Source: Cladopsammia gracilis
Taxonomy: Eukaryota > Cnidaria > Anthozoa > Scleractinia > Dendrophylliidae
DNA length: 64,000 nt
Direction: 5' to 3'
Assembly (NCBI GenBank): GCA_022457155.1
Contig: JAJGOT010000196.1
Location: forward strand, 310,001 to 374,000
The position numbers and the translations under genes are program-made. Shown here in pieces: positions 32,542 through 42,860 of this stretch (position 1 is its first letter; each line of letters opens with the position of its first letter). The notes beneath the pieces were generated by a model. It had not been told where the DNA came from. It did not search any database and was given only the letters and a program-made list of their open reading frames with translations.

Positions 32542-33129
32542 GTAAGTCATTTTAATCATGTTATTGAGTAACTTACTTTTAAAGATATGCACGGCAAAAC
32601 AAAAGAGTTGGGAGATAAGGAAAAGAATTGTTGACAACAATGTTAACTTGGCTACCCTCCAAATTTGTGGAAAATGTAACAAATTCCCTTCAAGTTCAAG
32701 TTAAAATGTCCTTAGATCGAACCAAACATTCATTTTTAGAAAACAGCGCTGAGAAAGACATCGCGCTTTATAAACAAACTTTCAGTAAAATCTTTAAACT
32801 GCAGTTTCTCCGTAAATTTTTACTCTTTTACACTTTTATTATTTTGGATAAAAGTTCGTGAAACCTTTTTTGTTAAAGGGGTCCTTTACTCTAACAACTG
32901 CTTGACGTAAATGATTGAAACGAAAGTTGTAAGGAATTCCTCAAAAGCAAACAACATTCTGATTTCAAAGAAAAAAAGAAACAAGAATGGGACACGTTAT
33001 GCAAACCACCGTACGTTCGTCAGTTGCCTAGGAAGAGAAAATTCATTATTCTATAGAAAACTAAATCTTATCAAACCTTTTTAGTACACCATGTTTGAAA
33101 TTGACATTCGAGGTTACTTGGTTTTCCAG

Positions 33130-33297
33130 CTTGATAAACTTGCTGGGGAGCTGTACGAGCAGCGGGAAGTTAAGAAGAATGCAAAGAGCTCAGCTGTAAA
33201 GATTGTAAAAGACATGCAAAGTCTACAGGAAAAGCTGGAAGCAGCGAATCTCTTAAATGAAGAAGGAGCCCAAAAGATCAAAACGTATGAACGGCAG
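33130..33297 (+). CDS. Gene 2 exon 5 (coiled coil)
   Basis: The exon is 168 nt, phase 0, after TTTTCCAG and before GTACGG. Its 56 residues are exactly eight heptads and include LDKLAGELYEQREVKKNAKS and MQSLQEKLEAANLLNEEGAQ. The unit B copy starts at 63932 and is cut by the window edge. Confidence 0.72.
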
Positions 33298-33943
33298 GTA
33301 CGGAGCTGTTTGTGGAAGATAGTTTCTATTGATATAATATGAAAATGATCTCTTTCATATATATTTTGTGCAAAAAAAAAAAGATACAACGAAAGAAAGA
33401 AGAAAGAGATAGCTTCACGAGCTTACTAGCAATTAACAATTATTGGATGAGGTTGAGCATGATAGCGATAATTATCAAGGCCAAAGTTTGTGTTATCTGC
33501 CGAAGCCGAAGGCTGAGTGGGATAACACTAATTGTTTTATTATGCATATTCCTGAGCTGCACTTGTAAAGACCAGAGCGCGCACAAAAAAGTGATCAATG
33601 CACAGCAGACAAACTATTGTCTGTAGGTATGACGTCACTTCTGCATATATAAAATTCATTGTTTGTAGGTATGACGTAACAGAAACAGCAAGCAATAATT
33701 AGCTGCGTGCTTATAGCCAATCAAAATCGAGCTAGTGATAACAATGTATAATAATAAGTATTATATTTCGAAGATATAAAGAGTTAACTGCGCGGCCATT
33801 CAAAACGTTGGTCAATACGATTGAAATGATTTCGGTTATTTCCTCATAAACTCGAAACAAGCACCATATTACACTGACAGCTAAAGATTAGACACATATG
33901 GCTTAACGTTAAATGTTTATGAATATTTATTGGGCTTGTTTAG

Positions 33944-34003
33944 GTGGAAGACATGAAGAAACAGGTTGCAGAGTATCAACAAAACAACGAAGAAGAAACA
34001 AGA
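33944..34003 (+). CDS. Gene 2 exon 6 (coiled coil)
   Basis: The exon is 60 nt, phase 0, between TGTTTAG and GTAAGT, encoding VEDMKKQVAEYQQNNEEETR. Confidence 0.65.
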
Positions 34004-34179
34004 GTAAGTCTTCCTGATAGTGAAAAAGTTAGTCAAGATCTTTTGTAGTCCACTCTTAGAATTACAGTCCAGTATTCATCTCCAGTTTAACCAATGTGTA
34101 TCCGGTCGCCTCTGTGTTTTCATCTTTTTTTGGCACAGTGAAGTTTAAGATTGTTAATGCCTGTGTGTTCCTTCGTTAG

Positions 34180-34379
34180 CTTAAACAAGATGCTCAGAAT
34201 GAAGTTAGGCGGATTGCCGAAGCAAACAACAAAATTCAAAACCAAATTGAGGAGCTGGAGGAAGGCAAAGCGGACCTGCAAAAACAGCTCATGAGAGCTA
34301 ATGCGGAGCTCGCTCAGATGAAGACCAAGTTCGAACAGGAAGCTGTGTCGAATAGACTCGAGGAACTGGAAGACTCCAA
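34180..34379 (+). CDS. Gene 2 L exon, copy 1
   Basis: The exon is 200 nt, phase 0 in and phase 2 out. It contains QIEELEEGKADLQKQLMRAN and AELAQMKTKFEQEAVSNRLE. It is three codons longer than the 191-nt L exons. The donor follows TCCAA, so the joined codon reads AAA rather than AGA. Confidence 0.78.
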
Positions 34380-34646
34380 GTAAGTACAATCCACTAACTT
34401 CAAAGATTGCAAAAAATCAAAATGCAAGAAAAATCCTAAATTTCATCTTGTAAAATGTTAAAATAACAAATGGTACAATGCCAAAGTACTGCCGAAAAAG
34501 TATATTAATGTAATGGTTACACCATAGGACTTCGTCGAGCGACTCAAAAGTTAGAACTTGGTAATTAAATGAAATGTTTATCTTGGTTAGTTAATCAATA
34601 ATATGTTAATATTCTTGACTAAATATTTTTCTTTACTCTTCCTTAG

Positions 34647-34779
34647 ACGCAAGCTCGCCCTGAAGCTAAATCAGACCGAGGAAGCACTTTCTAGCGCTTC
34701 ACAGAAAGCCATCAATGCTGAGAAAGCCACAAACAGACTAAATTCCAAGCTAGAAGATGCCCTCATTGACTTGGAGAAG
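34647..34779 (+). CDS. Gene 2 R exon, copy 1
   Basis: The exon is 133 nt and encodes RKLALKLNQTEEALSSASQK through SKLEDALIDLEK. It is the most diverged R exon of the set. The donor is GTAAGC rather than the GTTAGC of later copies. Confidence 0.78.
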
Positions 34780-34895
34780 GTAAGCATATCGTGCTATGAA
34801 ATATTTCGTTGGAGTCCGCGCAAATGTATTATTCTTTTAGTTTATTTTATTTTTCTCATTTTTTATTTTTCTCACAAGCCGTTTTGTGTTTTCAG

Positions 34896-35033
34896 GCTCA
34901 GACAAACAGCGCCATCCTTGAAGAGAAACAAAATAACTTCGAGAACCAAATCCACGAATGGACGGTCAGGTGTGATGAACTGCAAGCTGAAGTGGACAAT
35001 GCACAGAAGGAAGCGCGCAACTATTCCAGTGAG
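34896..35033 (+). CDS. Gene 2 Q exon, copy 1
   Basis: The exon is 138 nt, phase 0. It encodes AQTNSAILEEKQNNFENQIH and CDELQAEVDNAQKEARNYSS, closest of all exons to the myosin heavy chain rod stretch around ...EWK...AELEA..EARSLSTE. Confidence 0.8.
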
Positions 35034-35513
35034 GTCAGTAAAAAAAACTATACAACAATCTTGTCTATCTTTTTACCTACCTCAAGTTAGAATTTCATCC
35101 ACAGACTGTTATTTTATAAATAACAGCACCACACCAAAGTACAACTCGATAGCTTTCATTCGAATGGTCACACTAAAGCCTGGTTCACACTAGCGACACA
35201 TTAAACGACATAAGAACACTATGGACGTAATGACATAATACATAGTTAATAGAACAAACTGATTATAAAACTCAGTCAGTCCTTTGTTATATGTTTTTGT
35301 TCTCCATTTCTTTTGTTCGTTTGCCTGACCCTGCACAAAACACAAAAGGTATTGAAATGCATATGAGCAACTGACCAGTAGAAACATTTGGGCTCACACG
35401 TGAAACAAAACAATGTGCAGGGTCACGGTTCGTTCAACATAAAACAAAGCAGCTTTGTACACTCTTGTTGAAATTTGTTGAGCTTCATAACCAGTTTGTT
35501 TTATTAACTAGCG

Positions 35514-35605
35514 CTTCTAGCGCCTCATAGAAAGCCAGCAATGCTGAGAAAGCCAAAAACAGACTAAACTCTAAGATAGAGGGTGCTCTTATTGACTTGG
35601 AGAAG
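35514..35605 (+). pseudogene. Decayed R exon
   Basis: The sequence continues the R exon pattern (SQKASNAEKAKNRLN-like) but the first third is gone, no acceptor remains, and the Gln codon at 35528-35530 is TAG. The donor GTTAGC is still present. Confidence 0.8.
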
Positions 35606-35720
35606 GTTAGCTCATCGTGCTATAAAATATTTCGTTGGAGTCCGCGCAAATATATTATTCTTTATTTTATTTTTCTCTTTTTTTTATTTTCCCACGAGCC
35701 TTTGCATTTTACGTTTTCAG

Positions 35721-35858
35721 GCTCAGACAAACAGCGCCATCCTCGAGGAGAAACAAAATAACTTCGAGAAAGAAATCCACGAATGGAAGATCAGGTGTGA
35801 TGAACTTCAAGCTGAAGTGGACAATGCACAGATGGAAGCGCGCAACTATTCCAGTGAG
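35721..35858 (+). CDS. Gene 2 Q exon, copy 2
   Basis: The exon is 138 nt, phase 0, after TTTTCAG and before GTCAGT. It differs from the previous Q exon by a few residues (EKEIHEWKIR, NAQMEARNYSSE). No usable L or R exon lies between the two Q exons, so both could be included in tandem or chosen alternatively. Confidence 0.75.
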
Positions 35859-35995
35859 GTCAGTCAAAAAACTACACAATAATCTTGTCTATCTCTTTAC
35901 CTACCTCAAGTTAGAATTTCACCCGCAGACTGTTTTTCATAATTTACAGCACCACACTAAAGTACTACTCGATAGCTTTCATTTGATTGGTCACA

Positions 35996-36092
35996 TTAAA
36001 GCATGGTTCACACATGTTTCACACTAACGACATAACGACATAACGACATAACGCCGTTCTGTCGTTATATCGCTAGTGTGAACCAGGCTTTA
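35996..36092. mobile_element. hAT-like MITE
   Basis: The ends are TAAAGCATGGTTCACAC and GTGTGAACCAGGCTTTA, with several ACGACATA units between. A related left end lies at about 35172. Confidence 0.65.
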
Positions 36093-36352
36093 GATTTCAT
36101 CCGCAGACTCAAAAACTATAACAACCTTGTTAACTAGCTAACTGGTAAAGAGCAAAAAGATATTTATAAACTGAATACAGGAGTGGCTGCAAAAAATCAA
36201 CACCACGAAGACTTCAACTTAGAATCAAATTATCTGACTCGAAATTGACCCTGACAGTAAAAGGGTTTAGTCGAGATCTTTCGTAATCCTCGTCTGTTCA
36301 TCTTCAGTTTAACACATGTGTATCCGATCGCCTTTGTGTTTTCATCTTTTAG

Positions 36353-36522
36353 CACAGTGAAGCAAACCTTAACAAAATGCTAATGAAGCAAATCGAGGAG
36401 CTGGAGGATGGCAAAGCGGACCTGCAGAAACAGCTCATGGGAGCTAATGCGGAGCTCGCTCAGATGAAGACCAAGTTCGAACAGAAAATGTCGAGAAGAC
36501 GCGAGGAAATGGAGGACTCCAG
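36353..36522 (+). CDS. Gene 2 L exon, copy 2, with a new 5' edge
   Basis: The exon is 170 nt, phase 0 in and phase 2 out. It encodes HSEANLNKMLMKQIEELEDG and onward to REEMEDS. The first ten bases after the acceptor CATCTTTTAG equal a stretch that is intronic about 40 bp upstream of the first L exon. A deletion fused intron and exon yet left the frame intact. Confidence 0.7.
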
Positions 36523-36720
36523 GTAATTATAATCTATTCACTGCAAAGATGCAAAAAATCAAAATTCAATAAAAATCCCAAAATATCAAAATAGTAAGTG
36601 GTACTACTGCAGAAGAGGTTTCAATGGAATGGACGCACCGTAGGATTTCGTCGAGAACTACATCAAAAGCCTTCAATAAGTGAAAGGGTTCAATGAAATG
36701 TTTATCCGTCTTGATTAGTA

Positions 36721-37011
36721 ATTCTCAAACTCATTAATAATTCATGACGAGAACACAAAGGAAATCACTACCGTGAAGGAGGTTTTGAAATCGTTTCTTA
36801 ATTTGCATAGATTTTGGCGATTTTATTCCTTCGTTTTCTCCGCATTTAACGATCAGTTTGAGAAGCTATATCAAACACTCGAAACAGTGTTTCATCAGAT
36901 TTCCAAACACCTTGAAGTGGTTTAAAAAAACTCGGCTGCGCCTCGTTTTTCCAATCCCCTTCTCGGTGTTTGGAAATCTGATGAAACACTGTTCCTCGTG
37001 TTTGATATATT
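36721..37011. mobile_element. MITE insertion, unit B only
   Basis: Within it, ATATCAAACACTCGAAACAG pairs with CTGTTCCTCGTGTTTGATAT, and TTTCATCAGATTTCCAAACA with its complement. The matching site near base 118 of the window is empty. Confidence 0.65.
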
Positions 37012-37067
37012 ACATCAATAACATGTTAGGATTCTTTACAAAATATTCCTCTTTACTCTTTCCTTAG

Positions 37068-37200
37068 ACGCAAGCTAGTTGACATACTTAATGAAACCGA
37101 AGAAGCGTTTTCCAGGGCCTCGCAGCAAGCCAGCAATGCTGAGAAAGCTAAGAACATACTCAATGCCAAGCTAGAAGATGCCCTCGTTGACTTGGAGAAG
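37068..37200 (+). CDS. Gene 2 R exon, copy 2
   Basis: The exon is 133 nt and encodes RKLVDILNETEEAFSRASQQ through KLEDALVDLEK. It is the counterpart of 158-290. It is followed by the A exon rather than a Q exon. Confidence 0.76.
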
Positions 37201-37683
37201 GTTAGCTTTTTGTGCTATAAAATGTTTCGGTGGAGTCGTTAATGTGTTACTTGATATTGTAGATTTTTTTTATAAGACGTTGCATTTTGTTTTGTATGAA
37301 TTTCGTGTATTACAAACTCAAGATACCTCGTTTTTATCTAGCGCAGTTTTGAACTGAAATAATCTTATTTTTGCATTCCGGGGAGAACAAACACAATCAA
37401 CTAAAATTCGTCGTTCAAAAGCTTTCACCTGAATGTTCAGACTTTAGGATTTCAAAATCGGCATAAAACAGTAATTTGAATGATTGCACTGTGTGATTTT
37501 ATCCACAGAGACACTAGAACCGTGACTGTTATTAATGGTTCTTGTACTTCATTAATTCTTTATATATGATTTATTGTTTGTAAGGTCTGTAAGCGTGAAA
37601 TCGTGTAAATCCTAAAACACGGGTAGTGAAAGATCACGGGTGTTTGATAATCACTACACAGTGGGATGCTGAGGGTGTCACCT

Positions 37684-37829
37684 GGGCCCAGTTGTTCAAA
37701 GAGTGGATAAAGCTATCCACCGGATAAATCACTCTCCAGTGGATAAACGTTAACAAACCCATTGCGCTATCCACCGGATAGTGATTTATCCGGTGGATAG
37801 CGCTATCCACGTTTTGAACAACTGGGCCC
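37684..37829. mobile_element. MITE with GGGCCCAGTTGTTCAAA ends
   Basis: The termini GGGCCCAGTTGTTCAAA and TTTGAACAACTGGGCCC are perfect inverted repeats, with inner pairs such as GTGGATAGCGCTATCCAC. It occupies the intron that carries the LTR element in unit A. Confidence 0.85.
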
Positions 37830-37869
37830 TGTTCTGTAGTTAATTAGTTTCCAATCTGTGCTCAAACAG

Positions 37870-37956
37870 GCTGATTGCGCTCGATTGGAGCTCGAGAAGA
37901 AACTGGAGGAGACAAGGGAAGGACTAGAAGAGCAAGGTGGCACCATACAAGGACAG
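37870..37956 (+). CDS. Gene 2 A exon (29-residue rod segment)
   Basis: The exon is 87 nt, phase 0, encoding ADCARLELEKKLEETREGLE and ending EQGGTIQGQ. It differs from the gene 1 copy by Cys for Arg at residue 3 and Gly for Arg at residue 18. Confidence 0.75.
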
Positions 37957-39248
37957 GTGAGTTATTTAAATCGTCCAAAATTTGAGCATTTAAAGAGACA
38001 CTGTCCGGCCGAAATTAAGAAAGGTGAAACTTAACTAAGGTGAAAGGGCGGAAGCACAAGAATTAAGATTGACGAAGGCTATTTTTCAATTTTAGCAATT
38101 CTCAAAAACAGTATTACGCGACTGTCCGCACAGTACATTTTAGACCGTACAAAAGTTCACAAAAACAACTTTTTCTTCGTCTAGAATAACTAGTACGATT
38201 ACTTTCCGAATAAAATACACTTGTTGCTTGTCAAAAATTGCCCGAGAAACTGATTTGAAAATCAAAATTGCTAAAATACAAACATATTTGCATAAGGCGA
38301 TGCCGAGTGAAGATAGAACCGTACTATAAAATCCAAGTCTTGTTTTGTTTACATAAAATCGCTTTTCAATCTATGTAATGAATGAACAAACAGATGAAAA
38401 TGGACAAAATAATCTTCTTTCGAAAAAAATTTATTCAAATCTCCTTTATAGCTCATCGAGTTCGACCGACTTCCTTGGATGAAATTCAAGAAATCGATAC
38501 AACTGAATTTAAGCACGTTTTAAAATCAATTCTCCAAAAGTAACAATAACACAAAGAAAATGTCAATCACAGATTGATATCAACATAAATTCTCATCGAA
38601 AAATGTAATCTGTTTTACCTTTAAGTTCCTCGCTTGCTTGGAAATTCAAATCTCCGCTTCTGGTTCTGAAATCCGTAAAAACAAACATCTCGGATGTTGT
38701 GTGGCGTCATACGCGCCCGCGAACTAGCCCTGTCCAACACCGTTGGCGGCGCCTAGGTACTTGGTATATCCCTGATCATAATGTATGGTACTTCATGTAT
38801 CCCTTATTGTAATGTATTTAGATATACTGCAGTGTAATTTAGGGTCGGATTACAGTATCTAGGGTTGAAGCACTGATTTCAGTATTTAGGTTTAAGGACT
38901 GATTCCAGTATTTCCATTGTATCGAAAGGGTTAGTTCTTATGTATGGTCTGGTCTAGCAGCATATTATCTTTTAGTATAAACTGAAACATTGGATAGCAT
39001 TGTTGGCGCGCTCTGATTGGCTACTGAAACTCGGAATAGCAAGTGCTATTCACCTCCCAGCAATTTGCGTGCGAAAATTGTAATCGTTGACAGGAATAAA
39101 TGAGTTAAAAAGCATCATTTTCGTTATATTATCTCACTTTTTCAGTATATACTAATTTCGCGGCTCGGTAAATATCCACCACTACCCACCTCCACTTCGG
39201 TGAATAGTTGTTAAATATTTCTTATAAATTACAGTTTCTGGCAGCTAG

Positions 39249-39318
39249 TCCTCGGTGGTGTAGTGGATAGTGTGCATGGAGCAGATCATAGGGGCCGGGT
39301 TCGATTCCCTATTCTGCT
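39249..39318 (+). other. tRNA-like segment, unit B copy
   Basis: It has the same A and B box-like motifs as 7387-7458, and box B reads GGGTTCGATTCC. It still cannot form an acceptor stem. Confidence 0.5.
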
Positions 39319-39357
39319 GTTTTTATCTTCTTTTTCTACTGAAATAAAAACTAAGTG

Positions 39358-39919
39358 TTTAAAGTGCCCCTATGATCAAATTTTTGATTTTCTTTTTTTT
39401 ACATTTAGTGTACAATTAGACTTTCTTACTCATCTTGCCAAAATTTCAATTCATTACGAGCATCAGAAGTCATTTTATTTTAACATTTATTTCCGAGAAT
39501 TTACAGCCGCCATTAATCAACCTTGTTCCAAGGCTTGGTTGCGAATGGGAGAAAGTGACGTCAAAGACTCAAACATACCTCAGGGTTGAAATTATAATAA
39601 CAATCAGCATAGAAAATTGCACGAAGAACAAGTCCAAAGTTTTTGTTGCTTTTCGCGTGATTTTCAATACTTTTTGTTATTATAATTTCTACCCGTGAGG
39701 TATGTTTGAGTCTTTGACGTCACTTTCTACCATTCGCAACCAAGCCTTGGAACAAGGTTGATTAATGGCGGCCGTAAATTCTCGGAAATAAATGTTAAAA
39801 TAAAATGACTTCTGATGTTCGTAATGAATGAAAATTTGGCAAGATGAGTAAGAAAGTCTAATTGTACACGAAAATGTAAAAAAATGAAAATCAAAAATTT
39901 GATCACAGGGGCACTTTGA
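39358..39919. mobile_element. Foldback element C, unit B only
   Basis: Ends are AAAGTGCCCCTATGATCAAA and TTTGATCACAGGGGCACTTT, with arms of roughly 225 bp meeting around a short centre near 39640. The empty site in unit A is near 7505. Confidence 0.85.
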
Positions 39920-40221
39920 ATACAAAATAAAAAGGGATACACCAAGTACATACCTGGCGGCGGCGGCACACGCACGCGCCCGCGAAACATTCCGCTAGGC
40001 ATGACCATGAAAAATGACGGGCATAGGTTTAGTTCTATGAGTATGGGGATCCGCGCGGGCCTTCGGCCCGCAGAGCTCCGCTATAAAAACCTATACAAAT
40101 TTAATTACTTATTTACTTTTCTAATTTATACTAATAAATTAATTAAAATGTTATTGTAAACGAAACTAAATGTAATATAGAAACTGAACTAAGTAATTAT
40201 GTCCGTTTGTTCCTTCGTTAG

Positions 40222-40412
40222 CTTAAACCAGATGATCAGAAGGCGAATGCCGAAGCAAACCATGACAAAATGCAAAATCAAATCGAGGAGCTGGAGGACG
40301 GCAAAGCGGACCTGCAGAAACAGCTCACGAGAGCAAAGGCGGAGCTCGCTCAGATGAAGACCAAGTTCGAACAGGAATTGTCGAGTAGACTCGAGGAATT
40401 GGAAGACTCCAG
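40222..40412 (+). CDS. Gene 2 L exon, copy 3
   Basis: The exon is 191 nt with the same borders as 7805-7995. Differences from gene 1 are NHDKMQ for NLDEMQ and Lys for Asn in AKAELAQ. Confidence 0.78.
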
Positions 40413-40697
40413 GTAATTTCAATCTATAAATTTCAAAGATTGCCAAAACATCACAATTCAAATTTCAGTTTGTAAAATATAAATAACAAATGGTACAATA
40501 CCAAATTATTGTACTGCCGAAGAGGTTTCAATAGAATGGTCATACCATAGGATTTTGTCGAGCGACTCAAAAGTTAGAACTACATCATAAGCCTTCCATA
40601 AGTGAAAGGGTTTAATGAAATGTTTATCCGTCTTGCTTAGAAAATCAATAACATGTTAGGATTCTTGACTAAATATTCCTCTTTACTCTTTCCTTAG

Positions 40698-40830
40698 ACG
40701 CAAGCTAGTTGAAAAACTAAACGAAACCGAAGAAGCGTTTTCTAGGGCCTCACAGAAAGCCAGTAATGCCGAGAAAGCTAAGAACATACTCAGTGCGAAG
40801 CTAGAGGATGCCCTGATTGACTTGGAGAAG
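40698..40830 (+). CDS. Gene 2 R exon, copy 3
   Basis: The exon is 133 nt and encodes RKLVEKLNETEEAFSRASQK through SAKLEDALIDLEK, with the usual TTAG and GTTAGC borders. Confidence 0.78.
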
Positions 40831-41112
40831 GTTAGCTTTTTGTGTTACGAAATGTTTCGTTGGTGTCCGCGCTAAGGGAGTGTCCAATATTTATGAGGAG
40901 GGGGGGGGGGGGGGGCAAAACTTAACGTTTGGAACTTTTTGTACCCCCTCGATGATCAAGGATAACTTTTTGTGCCTCCCCCAGGGAGAAAATAAAAACT
41001 TTTTTGACCCCCCCCCCCCCCCCCTCTATTGTAATGATACATTCATTATAAAACCACACTTCCACACTCCACTTTAATAGCGTTTTACTCGCCTGCCTTG
41101 AGCTTAAGCTTA

Positions 41113-41460
41113 GCAATAAAAGAAGTAATCATTTCCGTCTCCAGTCCACCCCCTCACACATCTGTCAGATCCACCGTGACAAAGGCTTTCTATAGCATTC
41201 ACATTACCATAGTCAAAATTGTATGCCCAATCATCAGTAGCCTGGAGTATTAATGAAGTAACTGTAGAGTGAAGAGATTGAAAGCCTGACTGGTGGCTAG
41301 AGAGGAAATTATAATCCATGAGAAAGCCAAAGACCTGATCGTAAATAATTCTTTCGAAGACCTTTGCCACCACTGGGATAATAGAGATGGGGCGTTTAAT
41401 AAGTCAGCGTGATCCCTTTGTTTGAATATCATCGGCATCACTTTCGAACACGTCCATTCT
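41113..41460 (-). pseudogene. LINE reverse transcriptase fragment, unit B copy
   Basis: The open part reads VAKVFERIIYDQVFGFLMDY and NFLSSHQSGFQSLHSTVTSL, the standard start of a CR1/Jockey-type palm region. It is slightly better preserved than 8709-9060. Confidence 0.75.
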
Positions 41461-41816
41461 AAGGGGGAAAGTGCAATTTGTGAATTTAATTACACACAAG
41501 TTGTGTTTTAACAAGTATATTTTGTACATAATCTTGACACAGAGATCAATAATATTAGCTGTGTTATTTTACTCTTTAAAATTTGTAGATTTTTAGGGTA
41601 GCATCGTTGTATATTATGGTTTGATTTAATACTGCAAATAATGAACACTCCCTAATGTGGGCAGTACGCAGCTCTTACAAGGACTTCTCTGATTTGCTGA
41701 GAAAACAATAGAACAAACAACACAACAATGGCTAACAATAGACCCTAGACCTAAAAACAATAGTGTGTTCGTCGTGATTATATTCTTTTGACAAGGCGTT
41801 GCATTCCGGTTTGCAG

Positions 41817-41954
41817 GCTCAGACAAACAGCGCCATTCTCGAGAGGAAACAAAGTAAGTTTGACGAACAAATCAACGAATGGAAGATCAGGTGTGATGAA
41901 CTGCAAGCTGAAGTGGACAATGCAAAGAAGGAAGCGCGCAACTATTCCAATGAG
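41817..41954 (+). CDS. Gene 2 Q exon, copy 3
   Basis: The exon is 138 nt, phase 0, encoding AQTNSAILERKQSKFDEQIN and AEVDNAKKEARNYSNE. It is the last rod exon before the terminal exon. Confidence 0.78.
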
Positions 41955-41999
41955 GTCAGTCAAGAAACTACACAAAAGATATTGTATTGTAGTGTATTG

Positions 42000-42037
42000 C
42001 ATGGTATGGTATGGTATGGTATGGTATGGTATGGTAT
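42000..42037. repeat. GGTAT microsatellite, unit B
   Basis: Run of GGTAT units close behind the Q-exon donor, longer than at 9485-9518. Confidence 0.9.
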
Positions 42038-42483
42038 TGTACTGTATTGTACACGGCAATCTTGTCTATCTCTTTACCTACCTCAAGTTAGAATTTCATC
42101 CACAGACTGTTATTTAATTCACAATTAACAGCACCACACCAAAATACCACTCGATAGCTTTTATTCGAATGGTCACACTTAGCAGACTCAAAAGCTAGAA
42201 CCACCGTTAACTGGCTAACTGGAACAGAGAAAATAAAATTTATAAAGAAAGGTGGAGGAGCGGGAAAATATTTAATTGTCCCCGGAGGCAGAGCTGGCTG
42301 CTAAAAAATAAGCAGCATAAAGATTTAAACTTACATGTTTGACTAACATCTTTATTTTCTGAGAACATTACGATTTTAATTAAGCGTGTAATTGTAAGTG
42401 AATAAGCCGCAGTAACAGTATACGTTCGGGTCTGTCTCCAGTGTAACACCACTAGTATCTCGATTTGTTGTATTTTTTTACTA

Positions 42484-42860
42484 CGTTAACTGAATTTGGA
42501 GCATCAAACGACTCGTTTACTGAATTAGGAGCATCAAGCGACTCGTTTACTGCTCTTTACTGAATTAGGAGCATCAGACGACTCGTTTACTGAATTAGGA
42601 GCATCACACGACTCGTTTACTGAATTAGGAGCATCAAACGACTCGTTTACTGAATTAGGAGCATCACACGACTCGTTTACTGAATGAGGAGCATCACACG
42701 ACTCGTTTACCGATTTAGGATCATCAAACGACTCGTTTACTGAATTAGGAGCATCACACGACTCGTTTACTGAATGAGGAGCATCACACGACTCGTTTAC
42801 CGATTTAGGATCATCAAACGACTCGTTTACTGAATTAGGAGCATCAAACGACTCGTTTAG
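42484..42860. repeat. 30-bp minisatellite, twelve units
   Basis: Same unit as 9969-10193 but twelve copies. A three-unit block (TGAATTAGGAGC, TGAATGAGGAGC, CGATTTAGGATC) occurs twice, showing recent expansion in multi-unit steps. Confidence 0.92.

Larger units (their letters stand above)
38007..40100 (+). repeat. Interspersed repeat family C, unit B copy
   Basis: It matches 6110-7690, enlarged by the insertion at 39358-39919. A block of the 65-codon frame seen at 6480 is shortened here. Confidence 0.6.
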
